Of a stretch of 64,000 nucleotides of DNA, positions 8,010 to 16,522 are shown one piece after another. Below the pieces are notes generated by a model. It was not told the DNA's origin and ran no database searches. It saw only the letters and a list, made by a program, of their open reading frames with translations. Each line of letters starts with the position of its first letter. The first letter of the stretch is position 1. The stretch is taken from contig CAVXBV010000012.1 in assembly GCA_963760125.1 (NCBI GenBank), positions 244,369 to 308,368 on the forward strand, written 5' to 3'. The position numbers and the translations under genes are program-made. Source of the stretch: RYN-111 sp963760125 (GTDB taxonomy: Bacteria > Actinomycetota > Actinomycetes > Mycobacteriales > SCTD01).

Positions 8010-9014
8010 CTAGCTCTTGACGGGCCTGCGCTCGGGAGCAGGCTCCCTGCGGGGCACCGGGAGGACGCCGGAGACATCGGGCCGGGTGGTCGTGGGCTCC
8101 ACGACCGCGGGGCGTCGACGGCCGAGCAGGCCCCCGCCGGCCAGGAGCAGCAGCCCGAGGACACCGAGCACCCACGGCGCGCGCTGCAGCAGCTGGACCT
8201 TCGCCTTGATGCTCTTGGAGAACGCGACGCGGTCGGCGATCGTCTCCTCGGTCGGGATGAGGTTGTCCACGAGCAGGGCCGGTGACACGGTCCCGGTGGC
8301 GAACTTCACGGAGGTCTGGGGGGCGGTCTCGGAGGAGACGATCGACCCGGTCACCGGCTCGACGTACACCGTCCGGCCCTTGTTGCTGTAGAGGGTGTCG
8401 GTGCCCTCGAGGACGCCGTACTGACCGAGCGAGGTCTCCGGGATGCTGCCCTTGAAGACGTACACCTCGAGGCCGTCGATCTTCGTGGTGCTGTCGTAGG
8501 AGACGGGCCATCCGCGACGGGACGTCTGGTCGTAGTACTCATAGGTCGTCTTCTGGACGTCGAACGGGAACTTCACCGTCTGCGCCGTGGTGTTCCAGGT
8601 CTCGCCGAACTGGCCCTTGACGCCCGCGCCGGTGGCGCGGTCGAACGCGATGGTGGACTCCCCGGCGCGCAGCCCGGAATACCGCCCGCGAGCGTCCACG
8701 GACTGCACGTCGCCGTCGGGTCCGACCACCGCGAGGCTGAGCAGCTCGTGGTAGGCGGCGACGTCACCGGAGCCGAGGTACTTCCCGTTGGTGTCCGTCT
8801 GGGTGGTGAGCCGGCGGGTGAGGTCGACCGTGATCGGCTCGAGCTCTCCGGTGGCGGAGTTCAGCTTCTGCGCTGCGCTGCGCGAGTGGGTGGTGACGTC
8901 CTCGGACGCCGGCGCCTTCATCAGCGCAGGGGCGATGGCCAACGGGAGGGCGACGGCGAGGGCGAGGGAGAAGGAGCCCGCCCCGATCAGGGACGTGGTC
9001 AACTTCGTGGGCAT
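8010..9014 (-). CDS. DUF3068 membrane-anchored envelope protein
   Basis: This 334-aa protein has an N-terminal hydrophobic segment (about 10-32) and a C-terminal one (about 285-303, WVLGVLGLLLLAGGGLLG) followed by an Arg/Pro-rich tail. The long extracytoplasmic middle carries DUF3068-type motifs: FDRATGAGVKGQFGETWNTT, TTYEYYDQTSRRGWPVSY, and VEPVTGSIVSSE. The family is actinobacterial; some members have been related to PorA-type pores, but function is not settled. The ATG at 9014 has AAGGAG six bases upstream. It lies head to head with the acyltransferase gene. As I recall, M. tuberculosis keeps the same pair (Rv0227c/Rv0228), which supports an envelope role. Confidence 0.85.
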   Translation of the reverse strand: MPTKLTTSLIGAGSFSLALAVALPLAIAPALMKAPASEDVTTHSRSAAQKLNSATGELEPITVDLTRRLTTQTDTNGKYLGSGDVAAYHELLSLAVVGPDGDVQSVDARGRYSGLRAGESTIAFDRATGAGVKGQFGETWNTTAQTVKFPFDVQKTTYEYYDQTSRRGWPVSYDSTTKIDGLEVYVFKGSIPETSLGQYGVLEGTDTLYSNKGRTVYVEPVTGSIVSSETAPQTSVKFATGTVSPALLVDNLIPTEETIADRVAFSKSIKAKVQLLQRAPWVLGVLGLLLLAGGGLLGRRRPAVVEPTTTRPDVSGVLPVPRREPAPERRPVKS

Positions 9015-9115
9015 GCATGCTCCTTGGGGCGCGGGGGTTCAGGGCGCAGTTCGTCGGCGTGACCGTCAGCGTGCAGCCCGCGACGGCGGGCATCAATGGT
9101 CAGAAAGGACCAGAT

Positions 9116-10294
9116 GTGGACAGCCCGGACAGCCCGCCCGACGCCGGGGGGCTCGAGTCAGCCGCCGCGTCGAGCGGCCGCTTTCCGGCCCTTGACGGGG
9201 TGCGGGCGATCGCGGCGCTCGCCGTGGTCCTCACCCACGTCGGGTTCCAGACCGGGCAGGCGATCGACGGGACAGGGCGCACGGTCCTGTCTCGGCTCGA
9301 TCTCGGCGTCGCGGTGTTCTTCGTGCTCTCCGGTTTCCTGCTGCACCGGCCGCAGGCCGTGGCCGCACTGGCCGGTCGCGCGCTCCCACCTGCCGTGCCC
9401 TACCTGTGGCGCCGGGCGCTGCGGGTCCTGCCGGGCTACTGGCTGGCCGTCGCCGCGGCCCTGCTGGTCCTGCCCCAGAACGACGGGGTGTCCGCCGGCT
9501 CCTGGCTCCGCCACCTGACCTTCACGCAGGTGTACGTCGACGAGACCCTGCCGGTCGGGCTGACCCAGATGTGGTCGCTCGCCACGGAGGTCTCCTTCTA
9601 CCTCGCCCTCCCCCTCCTCGGCCGGCTGGCCGGCAGTTCCCTGGCGACCCAGCTGCGCCTGGCAGGGCTGATGATCGCGACCGGGATCAGCTGGCAGGTG
9701 CTCATCGGCGCGCAGGTGCTGCCGCCGTACGCCGGCTACTGGCTGCCCGGGCACGCCGACTGGTTCGGTCTCGGCATGGGCCTGGCTGCGCTGTCGGCCG
9801 CGAGGGTGCCGTTGCTCGAGGAGCTGGCCGCGCAGGCCGGCACCTGCTGGCTCGGGGCGGGCGCCCTGTTCGTGGTCGCAGGGACGCCCCTGACCGGCCC
9901 GTACGGCCTCGCCCTCCTGACCTCCTCGGAGGCCGTCAGCAGGACCGTCCTCTACGGCGCCGTCGCGACCCTCCTCCTGCTGCCGGCGGTCGGGACCCGT
10001 GCGCGCGGCCCGGTTCCCAGCTTCCTGGAGAGCCGGCTCATGCAGTGGCTCGGCCAGATCTCCTACGGGGTGTTCCTGCTGCACCTGACGGTGCTGGCCG
10101 TGATCTTCGAGGGCTCGACGCTGGATCCGTTCACCGGTCACTTCTGGCGCGTGCTTGCGCTGGCGGTGCCGGCGAGCCTCGCCGTGGGCTGGGCCTCGCT
10201 GCGGGTGGTGGAGGCGCCGGCGCTGCGCCTTCGGGACCGGGGGCCGGGTCGCCGGCGGACGTCCCGACCGCAGGTGGGTGCGACCACAGGCTGA
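9116..10294 (+). CDS. Membrane acyltransferase, acyltransferase-3 (OafA-like) family
   Basis: This 392-aa integral membrane protein has about ten hydrophobic segments. It has the family N-terminus FPALDGVRAIAALAVVLTHVG with the conserved histidine, FFVLSGFLLHRP, RRALRVLPGYWLAV, and MWSLATEVSFYLALPLLG with the conserved Trp-Ser-Leu-x-x-Glu. Such enzymes O-acylate envelope glycans from acyl-CoA. The GTG at 9116 is chosen over the longer open frame because AAAGGA sits 7 nt upstream. The 3' end overlaps the convergent AftD-like gene by 164 bp, in tails that are low-complexity Arg/Gly/Pro in both proteins. The substrate is unknown. Confidence 0.85.
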   Translation: MDSPDSPPDAGGLESAAASSGRFPALDGVRAIAALAVVLTHVGFQTGQAIDGTGRTVLSRLDLGVAVFFVLSGFLLHRPQAVAALAGRALPPAVPYLWRRALRVLPGYWLAVAAALLVLPQNDGVSAGSWLRHLTFTQVYVDETLPVGLTQMWSLATEVSFYLALPLLGRLAGSSLATQLRLAGLMIATGISWQVLIGAQVLPPYAGYWLPGHADWFGLGMGLAALSAARVPLLEELAAQAGTCWLGAGALFVVAGTPLTGPYGLALLTSSEAVSRTVLYGAVATLLLLPAVGTRARGPVPSFLESRLMQWLGQISYGVFLLHLTVLAVIFEGSTLDPFTGHFWRVLALAVPASLAVGWASLRVVEAPALRLRDRGPGRRRTSRPQVGATTG

Positions 10295-13200
10295 TCGCCA
10301 GGACGGCGACCGTCAGCAGGCACAGGGCCTGAACGACCGTCCCGAGCAGCGCGCGGTCCGGCCACGGCGACACCGCGACGATGGACCCGGCCGCGGCCAG
10401 CGCGCCAACCCCCGACAGCGCCTGAGCCCGACGGGCCGCGGCCGCAACGGCCAGCGCCGCCACCCCCGGCAGGCCGCCCAGAGCGACAACGGCGACCATC
10501 GCGAGAAGGGGCCCGAGCGGTCGTCGCCGCGGCCACGAGGGGGCCGTTCCGGCCCGGGAACGCACGGCGGCGAGACCCACCAGCACGAGGGCCAGCAGGG
10601 TGCCTGCCGCGAGGGCGAGCCGGTAGGTCCGGTCCGGTGCGAAGCGCAGCTGCACCTGGCCCCCGGCGGCGGGGAGCACGAAGGCCTGCTGCCAGCCGTC
10701 GGCGCGGACCGCGGGGAGGTCGGCACCGTCCAGCGTTGCGGTCCAGCCGGCGTTGAAGGCCTCGCGCACGACCAGGAGCGCGGGCGACCCCGGGACGACG
10801 GTGACGCGCCGGTCGACGACACCCCAGCGCTGCACCCCAGCGATGCGGTCGTTCGCGGCGGCGAGCGCCGGTCGACCGAGGTCGCGCAGGGTCAACGACG
10901 TCACGGAGAGCAGGGCGGTACGGGCGAGGCGCAGTCGGTGGGTCCCCGCGGTGAGCTCGAGCGGCCCCCCACCGCACGCGGTCACCGTGACCGGACCCGC
11001 GTCGAGGAGGTCGCCGACCGTGGCCTGGACCGAGGTACCGACGCGGAGATCACCGTCGACGGCCAGACCGGGGCCCTGGCCGCAGGGGAGCGTCACGGGC
11101 GCCGCGCGGTCCACGTCCTGGCTCGCGTCGACACCGACGAGGGAGACCTCGGTGACGCCGACGGGCAGCGTCTCCGTGAAGCCGTCCCGACGCAGGGAGG
11201 TCCGCTTCTCGACGGCCGGAAAGCGCAGGCGCACCACGGAGCCGGTGACCGCGGGGAAGCGCACCGAACCATCAGCGGCGAGCGTCCGCGCGCCGACGAG
11301 CTCGCCGTCGACGGTGACCTCGAGCGCCGTCGGTCGGGAGGCGGCGAGGAAGGGGTCGACGACCACCTTGGCCCCGCTCAGCCGGCCCGGCCGACTCAGG
11401 GTCAGGGTCAGTGTCGGCTCGGCATCCAGGGTCGACGCGAGCCAGGCGGTGCGCGGGTCGCGGTCGAGGACCGCGGCAGGCCGGGCCGCCGGGTCCTCCA
11501 CCAGGCGGCTCGACGCGGCCACCGTCACCGGCTGGCCCTGCTGCAGCAGCGCATCCACGGCGTCGCCGGGCCGCACACGTCCCTGGACGGAGACCCCCAG
11601 CACGGCGTCCCGGGCGAAGGTGACGGTCCGGTCGATGGCGTCGTCGTCCTCGTCACCGAGCGGCAACGCCGCGCCGCAGAACGGGCGGTCGCCCACCGGG
11701 AGGCACCCCGGGCGGTCCCGGCGGCCGGCCGTGAGCGCGACCGCGACGGGCCCCTCGCCCGGTCCGTCGGGCACGACGAGGCCCCGCTGGGCCACGAGCT
11801 CGCCGGCGGGGGTCTGCAGACCGACCTCAAGGGCGACGACCCCGAAGCGGGAGTACCCGGTCGCCGCGAGCACCGTCACCCTGAGCCGGTCGGTGGTGCC
11901 GGACAGCGGCAGCGTCGCGGGCAGGTCGACGTCGGTGCTGCCCGCCTCGGTGGTGACGCGCACGCGGGTGGCCGTCGCTCCCACCCCCTCGACGAGGGCA
12001 GCCCGCACCTCGACGCCCGTGAGCTGCTGGCGCGCGAACGCGGCCTGCACCCACTGACCGACCGGGTCCAGGCCGCCGCTGACCCAGCTCGTCGCGCCGT
12101 CTCCGTCGAAGGCCGCCGCCGGGTGGTGGTCCCGACCGCGGACGAGCAGGGCGTCCGCGTCGGAGGCGCTGCTGCTGGCCGAGGCCGTCGTCAGGCCTGC
12201 GAGCACCACCCGCGGACGAGGCGCGTCGTACGGGACGTAGTCGTGCACGGGTCGGTGGAAGCGCGCCTCGGTACCGGCGCCCAGCGTGGCGCTCGCCGGA
12301 TCGCTGGCGCGACCGACGTCGCTCTCCCTGTCGCGGTAGGTGTCGGTCAGGGTCGGCAACCCCTCCCCCTCGGTCCGCACGGCGGTCCCGGCGCCGACGA
12401 GGCCCTGCTCGAGCAGTGGGAGAAGCGCCTCGGGTCCACCGGTCAGCCGCACCTGACCCTCGGTCGGCTGCGTCGCCAGCAGGTCGCTGTCGCCGTCGAC
12501 CGCGAAGACCTCCACGGCGGCGTAGGTCGGCTGCAGGTTCGCATCGACCACCAGGGCTCCGCTGCCGAAACCGGCGCCGACCGGCGGGCCGAAGGCGGCC
12601 ACCTTCGCCAGGCCCGGCGACGCGGCCAGCGCAGCGTGCACCACGAGCGGCCGGGTGCTCCCGGTGGCGTTGGCGTCGAGGTCGTTGCGCACGACGAGGT
12701 GCCGCACGCCGGCCCGCGCCAGGAAGGGCGCAAGCGCCGGCGACCCGCGGCCGGACCGCAGGACCTCCTCCACGACGTCGAGGACGCGGGTCACTCCGGG
12801 CCCACCGAGGGGAACGGCGTCGCGGACCACCCACGGGCTTCGCGCCAACGCCTGCAGCGGCTCGTCCTGCGGTCGGCCCCAGGCGTAGTCACCGAACGGC
12901 GCCGCCGGGACGACCATCGCCCGCCCCGCCACGGGATCGCGGGTCTGCAGGAAGTCGGCTGTCTGCTGCCAGTAGTCCGGGAGCCCGACGTAGGTCCCCC
13001 TCGGTTGCAGGTCAGTGAGCGCCGGGCTCGCGGCGCCGACGACGGCCAAGGCAGCGAGGACCGCGACCGGGCGGATCCGGGGCGCCTTCGGCAGGCGCAC
13101 GTCGGCGGCCGCGGCGGCGAGCCCGAGGGCGAGCGGAAGGCGGAGCAGCACGTCGTACTTGTGGACGTTGCGGAACGGCGCCAGCACGCCGTCCAGCAGG

Positions 13201-14246
13201 TCGCGCTCGAGACCTGCCAGCGGCGACGCGAGGGCGCCGGTGTGCCCCGCACCCACGACCAGCAGACCGAGCAGCACCCCACCGATCAGGAACGCGCGGT
13301 GCGGCGTCGTCCGGCGCAGCAGGCCGAGCAGGCCCAGGGCCGTGACCGCGGTGGTGCACACGACGAGGGCAGCGCTCGTGACGAGGAGGAACCCCGCGGG
13401 CCGCGCCGGTTCGCCGATCGCGAGGTACTGCTGCCAGAGGTCGTTCCCGGTGAGCACCGACCACAGCCCGGTCTGCGCGGTGGTGGTGGACGCCGACTCG
13501 ATGACGTCCAGGAACGGCGGGGAGTACTTCCCGAGCAGGAGCAGCGGTCCGACCCACCACGCCGTCGCGCAGACGACGCTGACGGCCCACCAGCCGGCCA
13601 GCCGGCGCCGTCGGTGACCGGGGTCCTGCACGACGAGCCACAGCACACCCAGCGGCACTACCGCCAGCGTCGCCGCGGCGTTGACGCCCCCGACCAGCAG
13701 GACGGCCAGACCTGACAGCGCTGCCGCGCGGCGCGGGCTCCCGGTGCGTGCGCCGGTCACGAGCGGGACCAGCACCCAAGGGGCCAGGGCGTAGGGCCAG
13801 ACCTCGATGCTGATCGCCCCGACCTGCGACACCGGGCGGCTGGCCAGGGCGTACGCCACGCCGGCCAGCAGCCGCGTGCTCGGCGTACCGAGGCCCAGTC
13901 GCTTGGCGAGCGCCGTGACGCCGACGAGGGCGGTGCACAGGACGAGCGACTGCCACACGCGCTGGACCGCCCAGTCCGGCAGGCCTCCGTGCTGAAGCAG
14001 CCAGTGGAAAGGACCGAGCGGGAACAGGTAGCCGTACGCCTGGTTCTGCACCTGGCCCGCGCCGCCCAGGGGATCCCACAGGTGGAGGCCGCGGGAGAGC
14101 AGGCGACCGGGGGCGGCGGTCAGGTCGAGCTTGGTGTCCCCGACGAGGCGGCCGCCGTCCTGGGCGAACACCACCGCCGTCAGGACGAGGCAGGCCACCA
14201 CGGTGCGCAGCCGCTCGACGGCAGGGGTCACCCGCCGTAGGTCCAT
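10131..14246 (-). CDS. aftD: AftD-like alpha-(1->3)-arabinofuranosyltransferase (DUF3367)
   Basis: This 1371-aa protein matches the size and layout of AftD, which branches arabinan in arabinogalactan and lipoarabinomannan using decaprenyl-phosphoryl arabinose. The first ~430 residues are multi-pass GT-C-type membrane domain: GDTKLDLTAAPGRLLSRGLHLWDP with the acidic residues expected in the first loop, and the conserved APFRNVHKYDVLLRLPLALG. A large extracytoplasmic region with carbohydrate-binding-like beta modules follows (for example DGDGATSWVSGGLDPVGQW and DRDPRTAWLAS). The end has more membrane helices and a Pro/Arg-rich tail. Its start overlaps the upstream methyltransferase gene by 19 bp. 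The donor and acceptor in this organism are inferred from the family, not shown. Confidence 0.85.
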   Translation of the reverse strand: MDLRRVTPAVERLRTVVACLVLTAVVFAQDGGRLVGDTKLDLTAAPGRLLSRGLHLWDPLGGAGQVQNQAYGYLFPLGPFHWLLQHGGLPDWAVQRVWQSLVLCTALVGVTALAKRLGLGTPSTRLLAGVAYALASRPVSQVGAISIEVWPYALAPWVLVPLVTGARTGSPRRAAALSGLAVLLVGGVNAAATLAVVPLGVLWLVVQDPGHRRRRLAGWWAVSVVCATAWWVGPLLLLGKYSPPFLDVIESASTTTAQTGLWSVLTGNDLWQQYLAIGEPARPAGFLLVTSAALVVCTTAVTALGLLGLLRRTTPHRAFLIGGVLLGLLVVGAGHTGALASPLAGLERDLLDGVLAPFRNVHKYDVLLRLPLALGLAAAAADVRLPKAPRIRPVAVLAALAVVGAASPALTDLQPRGTYVGLPDYWQQTADFLQTRDPVAGRAMVVPAAPFGDYAWGRPQDEPLQALARSPWVVRDAVPLGGPGVTRVLDVVEEVLRSGRGSPALAPFLARAGVRHLVVRNDLDANATGSTRPLVVHAALAASPGLAKVAAFGPPVGAGFGSGALVVDANLQPTYAAVEVFAVDGDSDLLATQPTEGQVRLTGGPEALLPLLEQGLVGAGTAVRTEGEGLPTLTDTYRDRESDVGRASDPASATLGAGTEARFHRPVHDYVPYDAPRPRVVLAGLTTASASSSASDADALLVRGRDHHPAAAFDGDGATSWVSGGLDPVGQWVQAAFARQQLTGVEVRAALVEGVGATATRVRVTTEAGSTDVDLPATLPLSGTTDRLRVTVLAATGYSRFGVVALEVGLQTPAGELVAQRGLVVPDGPGEGPVAVALTAGRRDRPGCLPVGDRPFCGAALPLGDEDDDAIDRTVTFARDAVLGVSVQGRVRPGDAVDALLQQGQPVTVAASSRLVEDPAARPAAVLDRDPRTAWLASTLDAEPTLTLTLSRPGRLSGAKVVVDPFLAASRPTALEVTVDGELVGARTLAADGSVRFPAVTGSVVRLRFPAVEKRTSLRRDGFTETLPVGVTEVSLVGVDASQDVDRAAPVTLPCGQGPGLAVDGDLRVGTSVQATVGDLLDAGPVTVTACGGGPLELTAGTHRLRLARTALLSVTSLTLRDLGRPALAAANDRIAGVQRWGVVDRRVTVVPGSPALLVVREAFNAGWTATLDGADLPAVRADGWQQAFVLPAAGGQVQLRFAPDRTYRLALAAGTLLALVLVGLAAVRSRAGTAPSWPRRRPLGPLLAMVAVVALGGLPGVAALAVAAAARRAQALSGVGALAAAGSIVAVSPWPDRALLGTVVQALCLLTVAVLAISLWSHPPAVGTSAGDPAPGPEGAAPAPPPPAARPSPRRGSPAPPAQARARSDR

Positions 14247-14986
14247 CCGCGTTTGCGCAGCACGAGCAGCAGGTTCCAGGTCGCCACCTCACGGACGACC
14301 GGAACGTGGACGACCCACGTGGCCCAGGTCGGGTGGTAGCGCGGCAGCACCTTCACGACCTCCACCCCCGACTGGCGGTCCAGCCAGCGCAGCATCTGGG
14401 CGACGGAGGTCTTGAAGAGGCTCTCGCCGTACTCGTTCTTCGGACGCTTGCCGTGGGTGCGGGCATAGCGATCGGCGGCGCGCTTCCCTCCGAGGTAGTG
14501 CCACGGCGCGGTCTCGTGACCGCCGTTGGGAGCGAACCAGTTGTTGTAAGAGAGGAACACCGTGCCGCCGGGGCGGGTCACGCGCACCATCTCGTCGGCC
14601 ATCAGCTCGGGGTCCACCACGTGCTCGAGCACGTTGCTGGAGTAGCAGACGTCGAGGCTGTCGTTGGCGAACGGCAGGGCCATGCCGCTGCCCAGCACGG
14701 TCCCCTCGGCGACGTCTCGGCCGTGCAGCGACAGCTCTCCTGCGTCGGCGTCCAGGCCGATGTAGGAGGCGCCCAGCGCGCGGAAGGCGTCCGCGAAGTA
14801 GCCGGGGCCGCCGCCGACGTCGAGCAGCGTGCGTCCCTCGAGCGGCGCGTAGTGCGCGACCTGCCGAGCGCTGTCCGCCGCGAGCAGCGCGTAGAAGCGC
14901 GCCGGGTCGCTCTGCTCGTAGGAGTAGGCCCGGAAGAGCGCGCGGCTCCGGGCCAGCGAGCCGAGAGGGGGCAGGTCGTCGTGCAC
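14228..14986 (-). CDS. Class I SAM methyltransferase, envelope-cluster type
   Basis: This 252-aa methyltransferase has motif I TLLDVGGGPGYFADAFR, then YIGLDADAGELS, GSGMALPFANDSLDVCYSSNVLEHV and MVRVTRPGGTVFLSYNN. I chose the GTG at 14986, which gives MHDDLPPLGSLARSRALFRAYSYEQSDP. That length matches the M. tuberculosis Rv0224c-type protein I recall, and TAGGGT lies 7 nt upstream (leaderless pattern). The 3' end overlaps aftD by 19 bp, so the two are probably one operon. A divergent glycosyltransferase follows. The context suggests methylation of an envelope glycan or lipid carrier, but the substrate is unproven. Confidence 0.85.
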   Translation of the reverse strand: MHDDLPPLGSLARSRALFRAYSYEQSDPARFYALLAADSARQVAHYAPLEGRTLLDVGGGPGYFADAFRALGASYIGLDADAGELSLHGRDVAEGTVLGSGMALPFANDSLDVCYSSNVLEHVVDPELMADEMVRVTRPGGTVFLSYNNWFAPNGGHETAPWHYLGGKRAADRYARTHGKRPKNEYGESLFKTSVAQMLRWLDRQSGVEVVKVLPRYHPTWATWVVHVPVVREVATWNLLLVLRKRGWTYGG

Positions 14987-14993
14987 GAGGGCG

Positions 14994-14999
14994 ACCCTA
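14994..14999 (-). promoter_or_regulatory. -10-like hexamer (TAGGGT) for the methyltransferase-aftD operon
   Basis: TAGGGT on the minus strand is 7 nt before the chosen GTG at 14986. It is a leaderless-pattern promoter probably driving both genes. Confidence 0.5.
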
Positions 15000-15163
15000 C
15001 GGCCCCGGTGTCCGCATTTGCCGGGGTAGTCCCAAAGGACCAGACCGGAGCGGTCCTGCCGCGTCATGTCGCCGGGACCTTCTCTCGGGCAACGTGGACG
15101 TCACACGTCACCACAGCGCGCCCGGACATCCCGTGCCCCCGCCCGGAAGGATCACGTCACCAC

Positions 15164-16351
15164 GTGAGCACCTCGCTGCTGAGCCCCGCGACCCCGGGCT
15201 CGGCCACCGACTTCCTGCGCCATCTCGTCCCCGCGCCACGCGCGGCGCGCACCGACCGCGACGTGCTGATCCTCAACTGGCGCGATCTGACCAACCCCGA
15301 GGGCGGCGGCTCCGAGCTGTACGTCGAGAGCGTCGCCGCGCGGCTGGCGGCTGGCGGCGACCGGGTCACGCTGTTCTGCGCGGCCCACGCTCAAGCTCCG
15401 CGTGACGAGACCAAGGACGGCGTGCGGTACGTCCGTCGCGGCAACCACCTCACCGTCTACGTCTGGGCCGCCCTGCTGCTGCTCACCGGCCGCTTCGGCC
15501 GCACGGGCCTGGTCGTCGAGGTGCACAACGGGGTGCCGTTCCTGGCGCGCCTGTTCACCCGCCGTCGCGTCGTCGTCCTGGTGCACCACGTGCACAAGGA
15601 GCAGTGGCCCGTCGTGTTCGGACCGGTCGGGGCCCGCCTCGGCTGGTGGCTCGAGTCCTGGGTCGCGCCGCGGGTCAACCGCCGCTGCCCCTATGTCGCC
15701 GTCTCCGACGTCACCAAGGCCGAGCTCGTGCACCTCGGTGTCGAGGCAGAGCGGATCTCCGTCGTGCACAACGGCACTTTCCCCGCGCTGCCGACCACCC
15801 AGCAGCGCGCTCCGGTCCCCACGATCGCCGTCCTGGGTCGGGTCGTTCCCCACAAGCGCGTCGAGCTGGTCCTCGAGGCTGCTGCCGCCCTGCAGGCGGA
15901 CCTTCCCGACCTCCGCGTCGAGGTGGCGGGTGACGGCTACTGGTTGCCGACCCTCCGGCGGAAGGTTGCCGAGCTCGGGCTGGAAGACGTCGTCGTGCTG
16001 CACGGCCGCGTGTCGGAGCAGGCCAAGCATGACCTGCTGGCTCGGGCGTGGGTGCACGCCGTGCCGTCGGTCAAGGAGGGCTGGGGATTGTCCGTCGTCG
16101 AGGCCGGCACGCACGCCACCCCTTCGGTTGCCTTCCGCGCCGCGGGCGGCCTCGCCGAGTCGATCGTGGACGGCCGCACGGGGCTGCTCGTCGACAGCAC
16201 CGAGGAGCTGCGGGTCGTCCTCGCCGAGCTGCTCAGCAACAAGGGCCTGCGCCGGCTGCTCGGTGACGCCGCCCGCACGCACGCTGCCCGGTTCACCTGG
16301 GCGTCGTCCGCAACCGCCTTCTCCACCGTCCTCACCCGCTCGTCCCGCTGA
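15164..16351 (+). CDS. Glycosyltransferase family 4 protein
   Basis: This 395-aa GT-B enzyme has an N-terminal domain with LILNWRDLTNPEGGGSELYV (acceptor-side GG loop) and VEVHNGVPFLA. Its C-terminal domain has IAVLGRVVPHKRVELVLEAA and VPSVKEGWGLSVVEAGTHATPSVAF, where the E-x7-E nucleotide-sugar motif is visible. The frame is open far upstream, antisense to the methyltransferase, but the family region starts after the GTG at 15164. A GGAAGG about 14 nt upstream is a weak ribosome site. As I recall, it corresponds in position and size to M. tuberculosis Rv0225. It probably adds a sugar to a lipid-linked envelope glycan; donor and acceptor are unknown. Confidence 0.87.
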   Translation: MSTSLLSPATPGSATDFLRHLVPAPRAARTDRDVLILNWRDLTNPEGGGSELYVESVAARLAAGGDRVTLFCAAHAQAPRDETKDGVRYVRRGNHLTVYVWAALLLLTGRFGRTGLVVEVHNGVPFLARLFTRRRVVVLVHHVHKEQWPVVFGPVGARLGWWLESWVAPRVNRRCPYVAVSDVTKAELVHLGVEAERISVVHNGTFPALPTTQQRAPVPTIAVLGRVVPHKRVELVLEAAAALQADLPDLRVEVAGDGYWLPTLRRKVAELGLEDVVVLHGRVSEQAKHDLLARAWVHAVPSVKEGWGLSVVEAGTHATPSVAFRAAGGLAESIVDGRTGLLVDSTEELRVVLAELLSNKGLRRLLGDAARTHAARFTWASSATAFSTVLTRSSR

Positions 16352-16375
16352 TCCCTCACTGAGAAGAGAACTCCC

Positions 16376-16522
16376 ATGGGCACCATCGTCACCCTCATCG
16401 CCGGCTTCGTCCTGGCAGGGGCGGCCACCGTCGGCGTCGTGACCACCTCAGGTGGCGGGCCGTCCGGCACCGCGCCGCCGGCCAGCTCCGAGGTCACTGC
16501 CGTGTACGACGCCGGCCAGTAG
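16376..16522 (+). CDS. 48-aa single-pass membrane peptide (DUF2613-like)
   Basis: An ATG preceded by GAGAAGAGAA opens a 48-codon frame: a hydrophobic N-terminus MGTIVTLIAGFVLAGAATVG, a Gly/Pro/Ala/Ser linker and a short tail VTAVYDAGQ. The hydrophobic helix, tiny size and tail with an aromatic residue resemble DUF2613 actinobacterial small proteins. It lies 24 bp after the glycosyltransferase stop on the same strand, so co-transcription is likely. Its 3' end overlaps the convergent membrane-protein gene by 29 bp. The family assignment is tentative, but the Shine-Dalgarno and composition support a real gene. Possible role as an accessory subunit of the neighbouring envelope enzymes is inference. 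Confidence 0.6.
   Translation: MGTIVTLIAGFVLAGAATVGVVTTSGGGPSGTAPPASSEVTAVYDAGQ

Noticed and set aside
14306..15163. N-terminal extension making a 681-aa glycosyltransferase
   Set aside because: The extension is antisense to the methyltransferase and shows no family sequence. The GT fold begins just after the GTG at 15164.
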